From Pseudomonas sp. CCC3.1 (GTDB taxonomy: Bacteria > Pseudomonadota > Gammaproteobacteria > Pseudomonadales > Pseudomonadaceae), in NCBI RefSeq assembly GCF_034347405.1, contig NZ_CP133778.1:1054001-1118000 (forward strand): 64,000 nt of DNA. The letters run 5' to 3'. The first letter of the stretch is position 1. Each line of letters starts with the position of its first letter. Shown one piece after another: positions 52,180 through 60,600 of this stretch. The translations under genes were made by a program, and so were the position numbers. A model generated the notes under the pieces. It was not told where the DNA came from and searched no databases. It worked only from the letters and a program-made list of their open reading frames with translations.

Positions 52180-53424
52180 ATGTTCAGACCGTTATCGATT
52201 TTTATCGGCACGCGCTATACCCGCGCCAAGCGCCGCAATCGTTTTGTTTCGTTTATCTCCATGACCTCGATGATCGGCCTCGCCCTGGGCGTGCTGGCGA
52301 TGATCGTGGTGTTGTCGGTGATGAACGGTTTTCAGCGTGAAATGAGTAACCGCATTCTCGGCATGGTGCCGCACGCGACCATCGTCGGTGTAAAGCCGAT
52401 TGATGACTGGCGCCCGGTGGCTGATGCGGCGATGAAAAACCCGGAAGTGACGGCGGCTGTGCCGTTTACCGAGATGGACGGCATGCTGTCCTACAAGGGT
52501 TCGATGCAGCCGATTCAGATCAGCGGTGTGGATCCGGCACTGGAAGGCAAGGTGTCGATCGTCACCCAGCACATCGTGCAGGGCAAACTTGAAGACCTGA
52601 AACCCGGCGAGTTCGGGGTTGTGCTCGGTGACATCACAGCACGGCGTTTTCGCTTGAGCGTGGGCGACAAGATCACCTTGATCGTGCCTGAAGCCAGCAC
52701 CGCGCCGGGCGGGATTACCCCACGTTTGCAGCGTTTGAACGTGGTGGGCATCTTCAAGGTCGGGGCTGAGCTGGATGGCTCGATGGGCCTGGTGCACATG
52801 GCCGATGCTGCGGCTATCCAGCATTGGCAGCCGAACCAGGTGCAAAGCGTGCGTCTGGCGGTCAAAGACCTGTACGCGGCGCCGCACGTCGCGCAGCAAA
52901 TCGCGGCGGGACTGGGGGCGGACTACAAGCCTGACGACTGGACTCACACCCAGGGCAGTTTGTTCAGCGCCATGAAAATGGAAAAAACCATGATTGGCCT
53001 GTTGCTGCTGATGATTGTCGCCGTGGCGGCGTTCAACATCATCGCCACCTTGATCATGGTGGTGAACGACAAGGGCGCGGACATCGCGATCTTGCGCACC
53101 ATTGGCGCGACACCGCGCCAGATCATGGCGATTTTCATGGTGCAGGGTACCGTGATCGGTATTGTCGGCACTTTGATTGGCGGCGTGCTGGGCGTGATTG
53201 CGGCGTTGAATGTCAGCGAGCTGGTGGGCTGGATGGAGCGGGTTTCCGGGCAGCACATCTTCAGCTCTGACGTGTACTTCGTCAGCAACCTGCCATCAGA
53301 ACTGCAAGGCGGCGACGTGGCCTTGATCTGCGGTGCGGGCTTCTTGCTGAGCTTTTTGGCCACGTTGTACCCGGCCTATCGCGCGGCCAAGATCGAGCCT
53401 GCGCACGCGCTGCGGTATTCCTGA
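52180..53424 (+). CDS. lolE: lipoprotein-releasing ABC transporter permease LolE
   Basis: 414 residues. Same fold and near-identical membrane segments as lolC (for example FVSFIS.TSMIGLALGV, MIGLLLLxIVAVAAFNII and AIFMVQGTVIGxVGT), while the periplasmic loops diverge, fitting distinct roles in lipoprotein binding. The LolC/LolE assignment rests on gene order. A REPIN begins right after the stop codon. Confidence 0.92.
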   Translation: MFRPLSIFIGTRYTRAKRRNRFVSFISMTSMIGLALGVLAMIVVLSVMNGFQREMSNRILGMVPHATIVGVKPIDDWRPVADAAMKNPEVTAAVPFTEMDGMLSYKGSMQPIQISGVDPALEGKVSIVTQHIVQGKLEDLKPGEFGVVLGDITARRFRLSVGDKITLIVPEASTAPGGITPRLQRLNVVGIFKVGAELDGSMGLVHMADAAAIQHWQPNQVQSVRLAVKDLYAAPHVAQQIAAGLGADYKPDDWTHTQGSLFSAMKMEKTMIGLLLLMIVAVAAFNIIATLIMVVNDKGADIAILRTIGATPRQIMAIFMVQGTVIGIVGTLIGGVLGVIAALNVSELVGWMERVSGQHIFSSDVYFVSNLPSELQGGDVALICGAGFLLSFLATLYPAYRAAKIEPAHALRYS

Positions 53425-53425
53425 T

Positions 53426-53492
53426 TGTAGGAGCGAGCTTGCCTCGCGATCTTTTAAAGATCAAAAGATCGCGAGACAAGCTCGCTCCTACA
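53426..53492. repeat. REPIN-like palindrome 4 (GAGCGAGCTTGC family)
   Basis: 67-bp inverted repeat, TGTAGGAGCGAGCTTGCCTC to GCTCGCTCCTACA, with one mismatch in an arm. It starts 2 bp after the lolE stop and ends 8 bp before the convergent kinase stop. Confidence 0.94.
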
Positions 53493-53499
53493 GGGTGGG

Positions 53500-54855
53500 T
53501 CAGGCGTTGCGTGGTAACTCAATCACAAACTGTGTCCAGCCTTCCTGCGACTCGCAGCGAATCTGCCCACCATGCGCGCGGATGATCGATTGGGTGATGG
53601 CCAGCCCTAATCCCGCATGCTCGTTGCTGCCTTCGCTACGTGCCGGGTCGGCCCGATAAAAGCGGTCAAACAAGCGAGGCAACAGTTCGGGAGCAATCCC
53701 CGCGCCGGTGTTTGACAGGCTGATACGCACGGCGCTCGCCGTTTTGCTGATCACCACTTTGATAGTCCCGCCAGCCGGTGTGTAACGCAGCGCGTTATCC
53801 AGCAGGTTGGAGAGGGCGCGACGCAGCATGCTGCGGTCTCCGGCGATCCGCGCAGTGCCTTCGCAGGTCAGTGCAATCTGCGAGTCTTCGGCCGATAGCG
53901 CATAAAACTCCAGCAGCGATTCCAGTTCGCGGGCCAGGTCCAGCGGCTCGTGGCTCGGTGTGAGCAAGCCATGGTCGGCCTTGGCCAGGTACAGCATGTC
54001 GTTGACCAGTTGCGCCATCCATTGCAGTTCTTCGAGGTTGCTGTGCAGCGCCTCTTTGTACGCTTCGATGTCTCGCGGTCGGGTCAGGGTGACTTGGGTG
54101 TGGGTCAGCACGTTGGAGAGCGGCGTACGCAGTTCATGCGCAATATCGGCGGAGAACGCCGACAATCGCTGAAAGGAGTCATCCAGCCGTTCCAGCATGG
54201 CGTTAAACGCGATGGCCAGTTCCGCCAGTTCGGGTGGCATCTGTGCGTGGGGCAAGCGCGCATTGAGCGAATCTGCCGACACACTCGCTGCAATCGCGCT
54301 CATGCGGCGCAATGGGCGCAAGCCGCTACGGGCGGCCCAGGCACCGAGAATGGCGGTAGCCAGCGCTGAGAGGCCAACGGTCATCCAGATCAGCCGCTGC
54401 ATGCGTTGCAGGAAGTGTTGATGGTGGGTGATGTCGAGCAGCAAGGTCAGTTGCGGTGTGTCAGGGCTCTCGGGACGAGGGTTGAGTACCCGGTATTCGG
54501 TGCCGCCGATTTGCAGGCTGCCAAGCCCCGGCTGCGTCGGCAACGCTTGCGGCAAGCGCGTGGAGCTGTCAAACCACAGGTGCCCGTCTGGCCCACGAAC
54601 CCGCACGGCGAGGTCTGGCTGATGACTGAGGTCTTGCAGCAGTGTCGGCAGGCGCAGAGTGAAGGCTTCCAGCGTGTCGGCGCCGTGCAGTGTGCCGCGC
54701 AAGACCGCGAGTCGGCTTTCCATCAGTTGTTGATCGAGTTCGATGAAGTGCACTTCACTGGCCCGCCCGAACAACACCCCGGCAAACAACGAAACAACGG
54801 CGGTGCAGCCCGCAAACAACAGCGCCAGGCGGGTGCTCAGTGACAGTTGGCGCAT
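53500..54855 (-). CDS. heavy-metal-type sensor histidine kinase (CusS/IrlS-like)
   Basis: 451 residues. Two membrane helices (near 10-30 and 155-175) flank a periplasmic domain of about 120 residues. A HAMP segment follows, then dimerisation/phospho-acceptor His240 in FSADIAHELRTPLSN, and a HATPase domain (LSNLLDNALRYTPAGG, GLGLAITQSIIRAHGG). Kinase and regulator overlap by ATGA, so they are coupled. The cupredoxin across the promoter and a CusR-like box point to copper as signal; no CopA/B gene is adjacent. Confidence 0.9.
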   Translation of the reverse strand: MRQLSLSTRLALLFAGCTAVVSLFAGVLFGRASEVHFIELDQQLMESRLAVLRGTLHGADTLEAFTLRLPTLLQDLSHQPDLAVRVRGPDGHLWFDSSTRLPQALPTQPGLGSLQIGGTEYRVLNPRPESPDTPQLTLLLDITHHQHFLQRMQRLIWMTVGLSALATAILGAWAARSGLRPLRRMSAIAASVSADSLNARLPHAQMPPELAELAIAFNAMLERLDDSFQRLSAFSADIAHELRTPLSNVLTHTQVTLTRPRDIEAYKEALHSNLEELQWMAQLVNDMLYLAKADHGLLTPSHEPLDLARELESLLEFYALSAEDSQIALTCEGTARIAGDRSMLRRALSNLLDNALRYTPAGGTIKVVISKTASAVRISLSNTGAGIAPELLPRLFDRFYRADPARSEGSNEHAGLGLAITQSIIRAHGGQIRCESQEGWTQFVIELPRNA

Positions 54856-55535
54856 CAGTGGTCGCGCTCTTCGAGCACATAGCCCATGCCACGCACGGTG
54901 TGAATCAGCTTGTGTTCGTGGAGGTCATCAATTTTCAGGCGCAGGCGGCGAATCGCCACTTCGATCACGTTGGTGTCGCTGTCAAAATTCATGTCCCACA
55001 CTTGCGAGGCGATCAAGGATTTAGGCAGCACTTCGCCCTGGCGGCGCAGCAGCAATTCCAGCAGGGAGAACTCTTTGGCGGTGAGGTCGATGCGCTGACC
55101 ATTGCGTTCGACGCGGCGGCGAATCAGGTCCAGGCGCAAGTCGGCCAATTGCAGGCTGGTTTCTTGTGTGGTGCTGCTGCCACGGCGCAACAGGCTGCGC
55201 ACCCGTGCCAGCAGCTCTGAAAAGGCGAACGGTTTGACCAGGTAATCGTCAGCCCCCAACTCAAGGCCGTGCACGCGGTCTTCTACGGCATCGCGTGCGG
55301 TCAAAAACAGCACCGGCATGTCCAGCCCCGCGCTGCGCACCGCTTGCAGGATTTGCCAGCCATCGCGACCGGGCAGCATCACGTCGAGTATCAACAGCGA
55401 GTAATCACCGGTCAGTGCCAGGTGTTGCCCGGTAATGCCATCGGCGGCCAGCTCAGTGGTAAAGCCGGCTTCGCTCAAGCCTTGGCGCAGGTACTGGCCG
55501 GTTTTGGCCTGGTCTTCGACAATCAGCAGCTTCAT
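54855..55535 (-). CDS. OmpR-family response regulator (CusR/CopR-like)
   Basis: 226 residues. Receiver with Asp51 (LLILDVMLPGRDGW) and winged-helix DNA-binding domain (VERNGQRIDLTAKEFSLLEL, VIEVAIRRLRLKID). The C-terminal HTVRGMGYVLEERD is typical of the CusR/CopR/PcoR branch. Divergent from the cupredoxin, sharing a 153-bp promoter region that holds a CusR-like box. Confidence 0.92.
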   Translation of the reverse strand: MKLLIVEDQAKTGQYLRQGLSEAGFTTELAADGITGQHLALTGDYSLLILDVMLPGRDGWQILQAVRSAGLDMPVLFLTARDAVEDRVHGLELGADDYLVKPFAFSELLARVRSLLRRGSSTTQETSLQLADLRLDLIRRRVERNGQRIDLTAKEFSLLELLLRRQGEVLPKSLIASQVWDMNFDSDTNVIEVAIRRLRLKIDDLHEHKLIHTVRGMGYVLEERDH

Positions 55536-55598
55536 GGAGGGCTCATCACAAAAATAACCTCAACCTTATACAGTGGGGTGTTGTCTGTCGGGTCAAGC

Positions 55599-55613
55599 TG
55601 ACAAAGTTGTAAT
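55599..55613. promoter_or_regulatory. CusR/CopR-like box between the regulator and cupredoxin genes
   Basis: TGACAAAGTTGTAAT fits the TGACAnnnTTGTnAT core of CusR/CopR boxes. It is central in the divergent promoter region, so one site could serve both transcripts. Confidence 0.55.
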
Positions 55614-55688
55614 CTTGCAGTCAGTTGAATGCCAGTCGCGGGGCTTTAAGGTAGTTGAAAGACTGACTTTAAGTTTCTGGAGGTAAGT

Positions 55689-56225
55689 ATGACGGTACGT
55701 AAGCGTTTGTCTCTCGCAGGTTGTTTGCTGGTGCTGAGCGTGCCAGTCATGGCTTCTCCGGGGGAGCATTCTGATTTTGGTCAGCCTGCGCCAGCTGCCA
55801 GTGCAACGCGCACGGTTGAGGTTGACATGACTGACATTGCGTTCAACCCCAAGTCGCTGGACGTGAAAGCGGGCGAAACGGTGCATTTTGTCCTGGTGAA
55901 TAAAGGTCAACTGCTGCACGAGTTCAATCTGGGTCATGCGGCCATGCACGCCGAGCATCAAAAAGAAATGCTTGAGATGCAACAGAGCGGGATGTTGACT
56001 GCGACCGGCATGAATCACGTTGGCATGGACCATTCAGCGATGGGGCACGGCTCTATGGACATGCCGGGCATGAAGCACGACGATCCTAACAGTGTGCTGG
56101 TTGAGCCGGGTAAAACCGCTGAGCTGACCTGGACCTTTGCCAAGACCGACAACCTGGAATTTGCCTGCAATGTGCCGGGGCATTATCAGGCGGGCATGGT
56201 CGGTCAGCTGAAAGTTGCGCCTTAA
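55689..56225 (+). CDS. periplasmic cupredoxin (CopI-like) with Met/His-rich loop
   Basis: 178 residues. Signal peptide ending VMASPG. The mononuclear copper site can be read as His77 (LLHEFNLG), Cys160, His165 and Met170 (FACNVPGHYQAGM). Between them lies an insert rich in Met and His (LTATGMNHVGMDHSAMGHGS, 103-122), like a weak-copper-binding sequestration loop. A copper tolerance or electron-transfer role is inferred. TGGAGG precedes the ATG. Confidence 0.88.
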   Translation: MTVRKRLSLAGCLLVLSVPVMASPGEHSDFGQPAPAASATRTVEVDMTDIAFNPKSLDVKAGETVHFVLVNKGQLLHEFNLGHAAMHAEHQKEMLEMQQSGMLTATGMNHVGMDHSAMGHGSMDMPGMKHDDPNSVLVEPGKTAELTWTFAKTDNLEFACNVPGHYQAGMVGQLKVAP

Positions 56226-56294
56226 ATCGGCTTGATCGTCTGCGGGGCCTGAAAGCCTGTAGAATTGCCGGGTTTTTATAGCCAGGTTTTTGTC

Positions 56295-57125
56295 ATGCAT
56301 CCCGCAGCCGAACATTCGCCGCTGGGCAAGTCCAGTGAATACATCAGCACCTACACCCCGTCCTTGCTGTTCCCGATCCCGCGTGCGGCGAAATGGGCAG
56401 AGCTGGGACTGAGCGCCGAAACGCTGCCTTATGTGGGGGTGGACTTCTGGAACTGCTTCGAACTGTCGTGGTTGTTGCCATCGGGCAAGCCGGTGGTCGC
56501 CATTGGTGAGTTCTGCTTTGCTGCCGATTCGCCGAATATCGTTGAATCCAAGTCCTTCAAGCTGTACCTCAATTCGCTCAATCAGACCGTTTTTGCTGAT
56601 AAGCAAAGCCTGGAAGCTACGTTGCGGTCCGATTTGTCAGCCGCTTCGGGCAAGCCTGTGAGCGTTCGCGTGCGCAGCTTGAACGACGTTCAGGCGGATG
56701 GTGTAGGCGTTTTGCCAGGTGTGTGCATTGATGATCTGGACATTACCGTCAGCGATTACGAGCAGCCGCGTCCGGAACTGCTGAAGTGCGATGACTCGCA
56801 GGTTGTTGAAGAAAGCCTGCACAGCCATTTGCTCAAGTCCAACTGCCCGGTCACCAGCCAGCCGGACTGGGGCACAGTTGTGGTCGAGTACCGTGGCGCG
56901 GCGCTGGATCACGCCAGTTTGCTGGCGTATCTGGTGAGCTTTCGCCAGCACTCAGACTTTCATGAGCAATGTGTCGAGCGGATTTTTCTCGATTTGCAAC
57001 GTTTGCTCAAGCCCGAGAAATTGACCGTGTATGCGCGCTACGTGCGCCGTGGCGGGCTGGACATCAACCCGTACCGCAGTACCGAAACGGTTGAATTCCA
57101 GAACGTGCGGTTGGTGCGTCAGTAA
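56295..57125 (+). CDS. queF: NADPH-dependent 7-cyano-7-deazaguanine reductase QueF
   Basis: 276 residues, type II (long) QueF with two tunnelling-fold halves. Reduces preQ0 to preQ1 in queuosine biosynthesis. The catalytic block is SNCPVTSQPDWGTVVVEYRG with Cys184; the NADPH/preQ0 motif ESKSFKLYLNS lies in the first half. The ATG at 56295 fits the family N-terminus. Convergent with bcp across a REPIN. Confidence 0.95.
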   Translation: MHPAAEHSPLGKSSEYISTYTPSLLFPIPRAAKWAELGLSAETLPYVGVDFWNCFELSWLLPSGKPVVAIGEFCFAADSPNIVESKSFKLYLNSLNQTVFADKQSLEATLRSDLSAASGKPVSVRVRSLNDVQADGVGVLPGVCIDDLDITVSDYEQPRPELLKCDDSQVVEESLHSHLLKSNCPVTSQPDWGTVVVEYRGAALDHASLLAYLVSFRQHSDFHEQCVERIFLDLQRLLKPEKLTVYARYVRRGGLDINPYRSTETVEFQNVRLVRQ

Positions 57126-57138
57126 AACGATTTGATCG

Positions 57139-57206
57139 TGTAAGAGCGAGCTTGCCTCGCGATCTTTTAAAAGATTAAAAGATCGCGAGGCAAGCTCGCT
57201 CTTACA
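57139..57206. repeat. REPIN-like palindrome 5, compensated variant
   Basis: 68-bp inverted repeat, TGTAAGAGCGAGCTTGCCTC to GCTCGCTCTTACA. Both arms carry the same change from the other copies (GTAGGAG to GTAAGAG), so pairing is preserved. Between convergent queF and bcp. Confidence 0.94.
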
Positions 57207-57209
57207 AGG

Positions 57210-57683
57210 TCAGGTCAGGTTCAATTGCTGGGCCTGTTCCAGTACCGCTTCAACATGCCCCGGCACTTTCACGCCGCGCCATTCGTGACGCAATACACCG
57301 TCCTTGTCGATCAGGAAGGTGCTGCGATCCACGCCAAGGTATTCCTTGCCATAGAGCTTTTTCAGCTTGATCACGTCAAACAACTGGCACAGGGCTTCGT
57401 CCTTGTCGCTCAGCAACTCAAACGGAAATGCCTGCTTGGCCTTGAAGTTCTCATGGGATTTAAGGCTGTCGCGTGATACGCCAAACACTTCAGTGTTAGC
57501 CGCCTGAAATTCGGCGTAGTGGTCGCGAAAGCCCTGGCCTTCGGTGGTGCATCCCGGGGTGCTGTCCTTGGGATAGAAGTAAATCACCACGTGCTTGCCT
57601 TTGAGCTCCGACAAACTGACGGTTTTGCCGCCAGTGGCCGGGATTTGGAAGTCGCTTACGGGTTGGTCAATTGCAACGGCCAT
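57210..57683 (-). CDS. bcp: peroxiredoxin, Bcp/PrxQ family
   Basis: 157 residues. Thiol peroxidase reducing hydroperoxides. Peroxidatic Cys45 in KDSTPGCTTEGQGFRDHY; the position five residues on, where many Bcp proteins carry the resolving Cys, is Gln50. A second cysteine, Cys99 (DEALCQLFDV), is present. Thus either a one-Cys mechanism or an alternative disulfide. GGAAG before the ATG. Downstream of gcvR on the same strand. Confidence 0.93.
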   Translation of the reverse strand: MAVAIDQPVSDFQIPATGGKTVSLSELKGKHVVIYFYPKDSTPGCTTEGQGFRDHYAEFQAANTEVFGVSRDSLKSHENFKAKQAFPFELLSDKDEALCQLFDVIKLKKLYGKEYLGVDRSTFLIDKDGVLRHEWRGVKVPGHVEAVLEQAQQLNLT

Positions 57684-57696
57684 GAGTAGGGCTTCC

Positions 57697-58257
57697 TTAC
57701 ATCGGGTTCTGTGGGCGCCATGGTTCGATCAACGCGTCGAGGTTCAATGCGTCGGCGAAATCCAGGAACTGATCGCGCAGCCAACTGATTTGCACGCCAG
57801 CCGGAAGGGTCACAGTGAACGTGGCATTGAGCATGGTGCCGCCGGTTTGCGGTGCCTGATAGGTATCGCAGGTCAGGTTTTCGAGTTCAACGTTGTGGTC
57901 CATGAAGAACTGGCACAGCTCGTTGATGATGTCCGAGCGGTAGGCCGAACTGACATAAGCCACGTAGGGCAGCGCCTGTGGACGGGTTTCGAGGGCGGCA
58001 CTGCGCACCACGTTAACGCTAAAGGCGTGCTTTTTGGCGAGGGAGGGCAGGCCGGCTTCGAGGCGGGCCAGGGCGTCCCAACTGCCAGTGATTTCCAGGA
58101 CCAGCGCGCTGCATTCGCCGTGGCGAGTCAGACGAGAGGTCACAACAGCGCAGCGATTTTCATGGCTGGCGCGGCACAGGACGTTAGTCAGCTCCATTGG
58201 GTTGGCGCCAAGGGCACTGATGACAAGGAATTGTTCGCGGACTGTGGGGGTGGACAT
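57697..58257 (-). CDS. gcvR: glycine cleavage system transcriptional repressor GcvR
   Basis: 186 residues. Two ACT domains (near 8-80 and 92-165: FLVISALGANPMELTNVLCR and LPYVAYVSSAYRSDIINELC). E. coli GcvR represses gcv genes by binding GcvA when glycine is low; here the target is inferred. Placed divergently from dapA and upstream of bcp, 13 bp apart, as in other Pseudomonas. Confidence 0.87.
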   Translation of the reverse strand: MSTPTVREQFLVISALGANPMELTNVLCRASHENRCAVVTSRLTRHGECSALVLEITGSWDALARLEAGLPSLAKKHAFSVNVVRSAALETRPQALPYVAYVSSAYRSDIINELCQFFMDHNVELENLTCDTYQAPQTGGTMLNATFTVTLPAGVQISWLRDQFLDFADALNLDALIEPWRPQNPM

Positions 58258-58584
58258 GCAGCCTTCCTAAAACGATGAGCGGTCAGTACGTTTGATGAAG
58301 CGCAGGGCGTAAACAGGCGTCGAGCAAGCAGCATAAGCCCGCCAGCACGCCGCCACAGGCGTTTTGCAAAAAGTGCAAATCGCGTTCGGCGGTGTAGGGG
58401 CAGGGCGCGCAATGCTTACATAAAGGCCTGTAAAACAGACGTTCGCACACATCGGTACCAATCAAAGGATGAAGGGTAGCGAAAAGCAACGCGAAGGGGA
58501 ATGCTCATGAGGCTCGCTGTTGCTTGTGCAAGGGTCATGGCGCCAGTACCATTACGGCTCTCTTTTTCCGGCAGGAGCGGTTGC

Positions 58585-59463
58585 ATGATTGCGGGCAGTA
58601 TGGTGGCACTGGTCACACCTATGGATGCACAAGGTCGTCTTGATTGGGACGCTCTGAGCAAACTGGTGGACTTTCACCTGCAAGAGGGCACCAACGCCAT
58701 TGTTGCCGTTGGCACTACAGGTGAATCAGCAACTCTGGATGTGAACGAACACATCGAAGTGATTCGTCACGTTGTCAAACAGGTGGCGGGGCGTATTCCG
58801 GTGATTGCCGGTACAGGCGCCAACTCGACGCGTGAAGCGATCGAGCTGACCACCAATGCGAAGGCCGCTGGCGCTGATGCCTGCCTGCTGGTCACGCCGT
58901 ATTACAACAAGCCGACCCAAGAAGGCTTGTATCAGCACTTCAAGGCCATCGCTGAAGCGGTCGACATCCCACAGATCCTCTACAACGTGCCGGGCCGTAC
59001 GGCTTGCGACATGTTGCCTGAGACGGTTGTGCGTCTGTCGACCGTGAAAAACATCATCGGCATCAAGGAAGCCACTGGCGACCTGAGCCGTGTACCGGCC
59101 ATTCTGGCTGGCGTGAGCAGCGACTTCCTGGTGTACTCCGGCGATGACGCCACGGCGGTTGAGCTGATCCTGCTCGGCGGCAAGGGCAATATCTCGGTGA
59201 CTGCCAACGTTGCCCCGCGTGACATGAGCGACCTGTGTGCTGCTGCGATGCGTGGTGATGCTGCTACTGCTCGGGCAATTCATGAAAAGCTGATGCCGCT
59301 CAATAAAACCCTGTTTATCGAATCCAACCCAATCCCCGTGAAATGGGCGCTGCATGAGATGGGCTTGATGCCGGACGGTATCCGTCTGCCGCTCACCTGG
59401 CTCAGCGAAGCCTGTCACGAACCGCTGCGGCAGGCCATGCGCCAGTCCGGCGTCCTGGTTTAA
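58585..59463 (+). CDS. dapA: 4-hydroxy-tetrahydrodipicolinate synthase DapA
   Basis: 292 residues. Condenses pyruvate with aspartate semialdehyde, first committed step to lysine and diaminopimelate. Schiff-base Lys161 in GIKEATGDLSRV; VGTTGESATLDVNEH and YYNKPTQEGLYQHF are family blocks. The ATG at 58585 has AGGAG upstream; the longer frame from 58501 is leader. First gene of dapA-bamC-MBL-purC. Confidence 0.97.
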   Translation: MIAGSMVALVTPMDAQGRLDWDALSKLVDFHLQEGTNAIVAVGTTGESATLDVNEHIEVIRHVVKQVAGRIPVIAGTGANSTREAIELTTNAKAAGADACLLVTPYYNKPTQEGLYQHFKAIAEAVDIPQILYNVPGRTACDMLPETVVRLSTVKNIIGIKEATGDLSRVPAILAGVSSDFLVYSGDDATAVELILLGGKGNISVTANVAPRDMSDLCAAAMRGDAATARAIHEKLMPLNKTLFIESNPIPVKWALHEMGLMPDGIRLPLTWLSEACHEPLRQAMRQSGVLV

Positions 59464-59480
59464 TTGAGGAAGCATTACGC

Positions 59481-60596
59481 ATGAAGCGATTGGCCGGACT
59501 TTCGGCACTAGCCGTGATTATTTCGAGCACCAGCGGCTGCGGTTGGCTGTGGGGTCCTGATGGGTATTTTCGGGACCGTGGCAGCGACTACCTGGAGGCG
59601 CAACAAACCGCGCCGATGAAGTTGCCGGAAGGTGTTCAGACTGACAAACGCCTTGTGCCGCTGCTGCCTATTCCAAGCAACGTGGCTGATGACACCGTCA
59701 AGGGCGAGTTTGTTGTGCCACGTCCGCAGCCATTGGCCGCGATTGCCAGTGCCAGCGACTACACCCTGCAAAAAACCGGCGACAGCCGTTGGGTGATGGC
59801 GCAGCACGTACCGTCTGAAGTCTGGCCGGTGGCGATGCAATTCTTCCAGGACAACGGCTTTCGCATTGACGAGCAGCGTCCGCAAACAGGCGAGTTCACC
59901 ACTGCCTGGCAGCGCGCTGACGAACTGTCGGCACCGATGGCCCGTCACGTGACGAGCAGCGGCCTGCCGCTCGACAGCGAAACTCGCCTGCGGGTTCGCA
60001 TCGAGCCGGGCGTGCAGCGCAACACCAGTGAAATCTACGTGGTGAGCGCCAACCGTCCAGCCGGTAGCACGGCCAATGTCGAGTTCACCCAGAACTCGGT
60101 TAACACCGGTCTGGATGCCGGTCTGGTCGATGAAATGCTCATCAGCATGAGCCGTAGCGCCGAGAAGGGCGGTTCGGTGTCGTTGCTGGCAGCACGTGAT
60201 TTCGATACCCCGGCACGTGTCAGCCTGAACGAAGACGGCAGCGGCAACCCGGTATTGAGCCTGACCGAAGACCTCGACCGTGCCTGGTCCAGTGTCGGTC
60301 GTGCGCTTGAGCAAGGCGAATGGCGCGTTGAAGACATCAACCGCACCCTGGGCCTGTACTACATCAACCTGGCCGAAAAAGCCGAGAAGAAGGACGAGAA
60401 ACCTGGTTTCTTCTCCAGCCTCTTTGGCGGCAAACCGGACAAGGAAGAAGTTGAAGCCCGTGCCCAGCGTTATCAGGTTCGCCTGAGCAAGGTCGGTGAC
60501 AGCGTGCAGGTGACCGTCGAAGAAAACATCAACAAAGTTGCACCGCCAGAAGTGGCCCGCAAAGTGTTGGGCGTGATTCAAGACAACCTGGGCTAA
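59481..60596 (+). CDS. bamC: outer-membrane assembly lipoprotein BamC
   Basis: 371 residues. Lipoprotein of the BAM complex that inserts beta-barrels. Signal peptide and lipobox end at Cys20 (IISSTSGCGWLWG). An unstructured N-terminal linker is followed by two helix-grip domains. The dapA-bamC neighbourhood is widely conserved in gammaproteobacteria, supporting the call. 17 bp after dapA. Confidence 0.93.
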   Translation: MKRLAGLSALAVIISSTSGCGWLWGPDGYFRDRGSDYLEAQQTAPMKLPEGVQTDKRLVPLLPIPSNVADDTVKGEFVVPRPQPLAAIASASDYTLQKTGDSRWVMAQHVPSEVWPVAMQFFQDNGFRIDEQRPQTGEFTTAWQRADELSAPMARHVTSSGLPLDSETRLRVRIEPGVQRNTSEIYVVSANRPAGSTANVEFTQNSVNTGLDAGLVDEMLISMSRSAEKGGSVSLLAARDFDTPARVSLNEDGSGNPVLSLTEDLDRAWSSVGRALEQGEWRVEDINRTLGLYYINLAEKAEKKDEKPGFFSSLFGGKPDKEEVEARAQRYQVRLSKVGDSVQVTVEENINKVAPPEVARKVLGVIQDNLG

Positions 60597-60600
60597 CGGT

